Source: Mucilaginibacter sp. L294 | Lineage (GTDB): Bacteria > Bacteroidota > Bacteroidia > Sphingobacteriales > Sphingobacteriaceae | Assembly (NCBI RefSeq): GCF_001636615.1 | Contig: NZ_LGEK01000049.1 | Coordinates: forward strand, 1-35,929 | Length of the DNA stretch: 35,929 bases | Reading direction: 5' to 3' | Shown: in pieces, positions 32,783 to 35,929 of the stretch | Layout: the number at the start of each line of letters is the position of its first letter | Position numbering within the stretch: the first letter of the stretch is position 1 | Program-made: the position numbers and the translations under genes | Notes under the pieces: model-generated | Told to the model about the DNA's origin: nothing | The model's database searches: none | The model's input: only the letters and a program-made list of their open reading frames with translations

Positions 32783-34023
32783 GACTTTATGTTGTACGAT
32801 GCGTTAATTACCCTGTTTAACGTGAGCCCCTGCACAATGATGGAGAATATCACGATAAAGTAGGTACCGGCCAGTATAAAATGCCTGTATGATGAAATGG
32901 GTAAAGCCAGCGCAAGCGCTATAGAGATGCCTCCCCGTAACCCTGCCCATGTTAAAATATTAATACTGCCATAATTCACGTTTAATGATCGCCTTAAAAA
33001 AGTAAGCGGCAGCATAATACTTGCCCATCTTGCGGCCAGCAGTATAATTATGCCAATAAAACCGGTTATCCAATAATTACTGATGAAGGGTACGTTAACC
33101 ATCTGCAGGCCTATCATCACAAAAAGCATAGTGTTCAGCATTTCATCAATCAGTGTCCAGAAACTCTCAAGCGCCTGGTGCGAATGGTCTTTGTTATCTA
33201 AATTTATCGACCTTCCACCTGCAAATAAACCGGCGGTTACTACTGCTAAGGGGATAGACAAATGCAAAGCCGATGCCGCCAGTGAATTGATCATCACTAA
33301 TGCTAATGACACCAGCACAATAGTCTGAAAATCGTTAATAGATTTCATGAGCTTAAATGCCAGGTAGCCTGTAACCGCACCAAGTATGATACCGCCAAAA
33401 ACCTCCTGCACAAAAAGTATGGCTGTTTTTGCAAAATCGACATTATCTGTACCTGATTGTGTTATCTCCAACAGCGTAATAAACAATACAAGCCCTATAC
33501 CGTCATTAAATAATGATTCGCCGGAGATAATGGTTTCCAAACTGGCGGGCAGCCTGGAGCCTTTAATAATAGCCCCTACTGCCACCGGGTCTGTAGGCGA
33601 TACCAGCGCACCAAACAGCAGGCAATAGATATATGGTATTTTAACCTCTATTAGCTGCGTTACATAATAAAGCAAGGTGCCGAATATGGCTGTTGATACA
33701 ATTACTCCCAGCGTACTAAGAATAAATATCGGCCTCATCTCTTTCCTTAATTTTCGCGTATCAAGGTTAAAGGCACTTGCAAAAAGCAGGAAACCCAGCA
33801 TAATATTGAGAACCGTGGTAGAAAAGTTTATGTTTTTGGCTAAAACGGTCAGGTAATCGGCAATATGAGGGTTAAGCCTGTCTATAATCAATGTTACCAC
33901 CGAGCCTACTATGGCCAGCGTCATGATACCGATGGTACCGGGCAGCTTAATCCATCGCGCGTTGATGTATGAATAGATAGCGCTAACAATTACCAGGAGC
34001 GCGATGATCAAAAACAAGTGCAT
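32779..34023 (-). CDS. Na+/H+ antiporter, CPA1 (NhaP) family
   Basis: A 414-residue inner-membrane protein with about 12 membrane segments. GALVSPTDPVAVGAI (about 139-153) is the CPA1 ion-binding motif and SGESLFNDGIGLVLF (about 166-180) the Asn-Asp pair of electroneutral antiporters. There is no large cytoplasmic C-terminal domain, so it is a short form. It would expel Na+ in exchange for H+. It is monocistronic, convergent with the PaiB-like gene. Confidence 0.93.
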   Translation of the reverse strand: MHLFLIIALLVIVSAIYSYINARWIKLPGTIGIMTLAIVGSVVTLIIDRLNPHIADYLTVLAKNINFSTTVLNIMLGFLLFASAFNLDTRKLRKEMRPIFILSTLGVIVSTAIFGTLLYYVTQLIEVKIPYIYCLLFGALVSPTDPVAVGAIIKGSRLPASLETIISGESLFNDGIGLVLFITLLEITQSGTDNVDFAKTAILFVQEVFGGIILGAVTGYLAFKLMKSINDFQTIVLVSLALVMINSLAASALHLSIPLAVVTAGLFAGGRSINLDNKDHSHQALESFWTLIDEMLNTMLFVMIGLQMVNVPFISNYWITGFIGIIILLAARWASIMLPLTFLRRSLNVNYGSINILTWAGLRGGISIALALALPISSYRHFILAGTYFIVIFSIIVQGLTLNRVINASYNIKS

Positions 34024-34140
34024 ATATCTTTATTAACCTACAGCAGGATGAAGCTGCATTATAGTACCTAACAGGATAAAGCAATTATGTGTTTTAACAA
34101 TTAATGTTTTGAGATGAATTAAACTTCATATTAAGCATTA

Positions 34141-34193
34141 TATCTATCATAACCCCAATTGCGTATTACAGCAATTAGGGGTTATGATAGATA
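34141..34193. terminator. Long hairpin downstream of the BlaR1-like gene
   Basis: TATCTATCATAACCCC-AATTGC (34141-34162) and its inverted copy 34171-34193 form a 22-bp stem with one bulge and an 8-bp loop. It starts 20 bp after the BlaR1-like stop. No T-run follows, so it could stabilise the 3' end or be a repeat. Confidence 0.55.
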
Positions 34194-34212
34194 GCGTTTA
34201 GGTGAATAGCTA

Positions 34213-35424
34213 TTATTGCGCTGTGGCCTTTTTAGTTTTAAAGCTAAACGGAACCGCGTAATTTCCTTCTGGGATCTTATCAGCTTTAAACCCTTCGTTA
34301 TCAAATGATAACAATGCCACCTTTTCGGCAGATAGTTTTTTGATCTCATCCTCATTGTAAAAAACACCATCGATAAACGTTCCTACTTGATCACCTGCAG
34401 CAAGGTTTGCAGACCCAGACTCCCTTGCGAGCCTAAAGATTATTTTGTCAGAGCTTTTTCCATCTTTAATAATATGAATACGGGTATAAAAATCTGATGC
34501 GACATCAGTGGTATTTACAGCTATTGTATTTGTATGGGATGCATTAGCCGCATCTGTTTTTACATTGGCAAATGCCAGGCAGCTTACCAACACAATGGGT
34601 AGCGCAAATACATAAATCATTCTTTTCATATGGTTTGTGGGTTTAGTGAATAACATACTGATGCGCATTTTTAACGGCGCTTTACTAAAACTGTGGTAAA
34701 GAATGCCTTGCCTGGTTACGGACAAATCCAGCAGCATATCGGCATATTTACCTTTATCTGTCGATTGGGTTATTTCGCCATCAACTTCAAACTCGTGGTT
34801 CTGTTCAACAACGCGGGCATAAAGATGGATGAACGGATTAAACCAAAGTACAATCTGCATTATTTTCAAGACGAGCCTGTCAACCGAATGGTAAAGTTTA
34901 ACGTGCAACATTTCATGAGCTATAATTTGTTGCACTTCTCCGGTGTTCAGTTCATCATCATTTAAAAAGATATGATTAAAGAACGATCCGTTACTTACCT
35001 TTTTGTTCCCGCTGATAAGGTTAACGTTACCAATACGGGTAATTTTGCTATTCCTTACGTTTATGCGTAAAGCCACAAACGATATTGCCAGTTTTATAAG
35101 TAAACCGGCTGCACCTGCCCAATATATACCTTTTAATAAGCCTACCCAGGTAATTGTAGCAGCCGGCTGATGCAGATCTGCCACCTGTTGCTGAGCAGGC
35201 AAAACCTGTAACCGGTTTACGTATAAAACCTGCTGAATAATCGGAGTGAATTGCCCGTTTATAGGTATGGTAAGTAATGGTATTACAAAACTTAAAACCA
35301 GTGTTACCATCAAGTACCAGCGATTAATGGTAAAGAAGGTTAACCTGCTTAGCATTAACAAATAAAAAATATAAAAGATGCCGGTACACGCTGATACTTG
35401 CAGCAGATAGATGATTGACTTCAT
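34213..35424 (-). CDS. BlaR1/MecR1-like M56 metallopeptidase
   Basis: A 403-residue polytopic membrane protein. Membrane segments lie at about 3-23, 34-54, 92-112 and 268-286. The M56 zinc site HEMLH is at 170-174 with a downstream NHEFEVD (209-215) as the likely third ligand region. Such proteins sense a signal outside the cell and cleave BlaI-type repressors. The extracellular C-terminal part (~290-403) is only about 115 residues, too short for a penicillin-binding sensor domain, so the signal is probably not a beta-lactam. Its ATG overlaps the BlaI stop by 4 bp. Confidence 0.92.
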   Translation of the reverse strand: MKSIIYLLQVSACTGIFYIFYLLMLSRLTFFTINRWYLMVTLVLSFVIPLLTIPINGQFTPIIQQVLYVNRLQVLPAQQQVADLHQPAATITWVGLLKGIYWAGAAGLLIKLAISFVALRINVRNSKITRIGNVNLISGNKKVSNGSFFNHIFLNDDELNTGEVQQIIAHEMLHVKLYHSVDRLVLKIMQIVLWFNPFIHLYARVVEQNHEFEVDGEITQSTDKGKYADMLLDLSVTRQGILYHSFSKAPLKMRISMLFTKPTNHMKRMIYVFALPIVLVSCLAFANVKTDAANASHTNTIAVNTTDVASDFYTRIHIIKDGKSSDKIIFRLARESGSANLAAGDQVGTFIDGVFYNEDEIKKLSAEKVALLSFDNEGFKADKIPEGNYAVPFSFKTKKATAQ

Positions 35425-35789
35425 TTTTTTGAGTTTTTATCGATAAGTTCCTGGATCTTCCTGATATCGTCCTCTCCCAGCTTTTGTTCTTTAACCATAA
35501 AGGATAAAAGGCTCTCAACCGAGTTATCAAAATATCCCGTGAACATTTTTTTGAAAGATGCCTTACGGTACTCCGCTTTGGTTATGGCCGGGAAGTATTC
35601 GTAGGTTTTGCCGTATGCTGTGTAATCAACATAATGTTTCTTCTGCAGCAGGCGCACTACCGATGATATGGTGTTGTATGGTGGTTTGGGGTCGTCAGGC
35701 ATAGCCTCGATAATATCTTTCACAAAAGCTTTTTTCAGGTTCCATAAAACCTGCATTACCCGCTCTTCTGTTTTGGTTAACTCTTCCAT
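35421..35789 (-). CDS. BlaI/MecI-family transcriptional repressor
   Basis: A 122-residue winged-helix repressor beginning MEELTKTEERVMQVLW, with the recognition helix around PYNTISSVVRLLQKK (about 36-50) and a helical dimerisation tail. It should bind as a dimer and be cut by the M56 protease encoded 4 bp downstream in overlap (ATGA). Its own promoter contains a palindrome in the -33/-7 spacer and a second direct copy upstream, fit for autoregulation. Confidence 0.95.
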   Translation of the reverse strand: MEELTKTEERVMQVLWNLKKAFVKDIIEAMPDDPKPPYNTISSVVRLLQKKHYVDYTAYGKTYEYFPAITKAEYRKASFKKMFTGYFDNSVESLLSFMVKEQKLGEDDIRKIQELIDKNSKK

Positions 35790-35793
35790 AAAT

Positions 35794-35824
35794 CAAACAT
35801 ATAACTTATTTTTCAGTTATACAA
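35794..35824 (-). promoter_or_regulatory. Promoter of the blaI-blaR1 operon
   Basis: On the minus strand TTG (35824-35822), a 20-bp spacer and TATGTTTG (35801-35794) match the Bacteroidota consensus and repeat the spacing of the rplU promoter. The -7 box ends 5 bp before the ATG, so the mRNA is probably almost leaderless. Confidence 0.65.
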
Positions 35825-35858
35825 CTGCTACTTAAGTTAAGTAACTTATTTTTCAGTT
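35801..35858. promoter_or_regulatory. Two-copy BlaI operator
   Basis: The 17-mer TAACTTATTTTTCAGTT occurs exactly at 35802-35818 and 35842-35858, 40 bp apart. The first copy is within a dyad ATAACT/AGTTAT (35801-35820) that occupies the -33/-7 spacer. Binding there would block the promoter. Confidence 0.6.
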
Positions 35859-35929
35859 TTAACGTATAGTAAATTGAATAATAATTTTTAATCACAAAGA
35901 GAACAATGATGAAAACACAAGGTACACAC

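Noticed and set aside
34213..34620. SSDK in the BlaR1-like C-terminal part as a penicillin-binding SxxK motif
   Set aside because: The domain is far too short and lacks the other penicillin-binding motifs.

Overview
The window reads as a chromosomal segment of a Bacteroidota bacterium, most likely Sphingobacteriaceae (Mucilaginibacter/Pedobacter-like). The reasons are promoters of the TAnnTTTG type in front of several genes, a Bacteroidota-style small SRP RNA, an arginine cluster with an ArgF'-type transcarbamylase, YpdA, GH20 and myo-inositol oxygenase genes, and many intergenic hairpin repeats of kinds scattered through such genomes. No phage, integrase, insertion sequence, CRISPR array, tRNA or rRNA was seen. 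Most of the DNA is housekeeping and metabolic.

Layout. 1-5.4 kb: the 5' part of a secreted peptidase-like protein on the minus strand, an ABC exporter, a beta-CASP metallo-beta-lactamase nuclease and a small ABM-like protein. 5.6-8.5 kb: minus-strand lutA-like Fe-S protein, UMF1-type MFS transporter and an Asp/Glu racemase. 8.6-13.7 kb: RNase R, a polyprenyl diphosphate synthase and a secreted M1 peptidase, separated by hairpin repeats. 13.8-16.8 kb: the rplU-rpmA operon with its promoter and terminator, a membrane-anchored unknown and a dicarboxylate/amino-acid symporter. 16.8-19 kb: an unknown protein, an ECF sigma factor with an overlapping membrane partner, and a GNAT enzyme. 19-21.3 kb: dinB divergent from a 2H phosphoesterase gene, then a repeat block and the SRP RNA. 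21.4-26.2 kb: YpdA, a GH20 hexosaminidase, a LacI regulator and a myo-inositol oxygenase with a LacI-type operator upstream. 26.4-32.1 kb: an arginine biosynthesis operon (leader peptide, GNAT, argG, cupin, argC, argD, argF'). 32.2-35.9 kb: a PaiB-like protein, a CPA1 Na+/H+ antiporter and a BlaI/BlaR1 (M56) pair with a readable autoregulated promoter.

The best leads are: (1) DinB and the divergently encoded 2H phosphoesterase carry the same QINLF beta-clamp-binding peptide, in the latter as its last five residues, which suggests an undescribed clamp-tethered RNA/nucleotide-processing partner of Pol IV; (2) a 41-codon leader ORF with consecutive rare Arg codons CGA CGA CGG sits just ahead of the arginine operon and looks like a ribosome-mediated attenuator; (3) the same operon has features of the N-succinyl rather than N-acetyl route (Val90 in ArgF'), a Cys-rich GNAT as candidate first enzyme, and a translationally coupled cupin; (4) many unrelated-looking intergenic dyads, including a self-nested 25-bp perfect inverted repeat 13 bp before argG and an octamer-periodic palindrome. 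All functional statements are from sequence reading alone; no searches were run.
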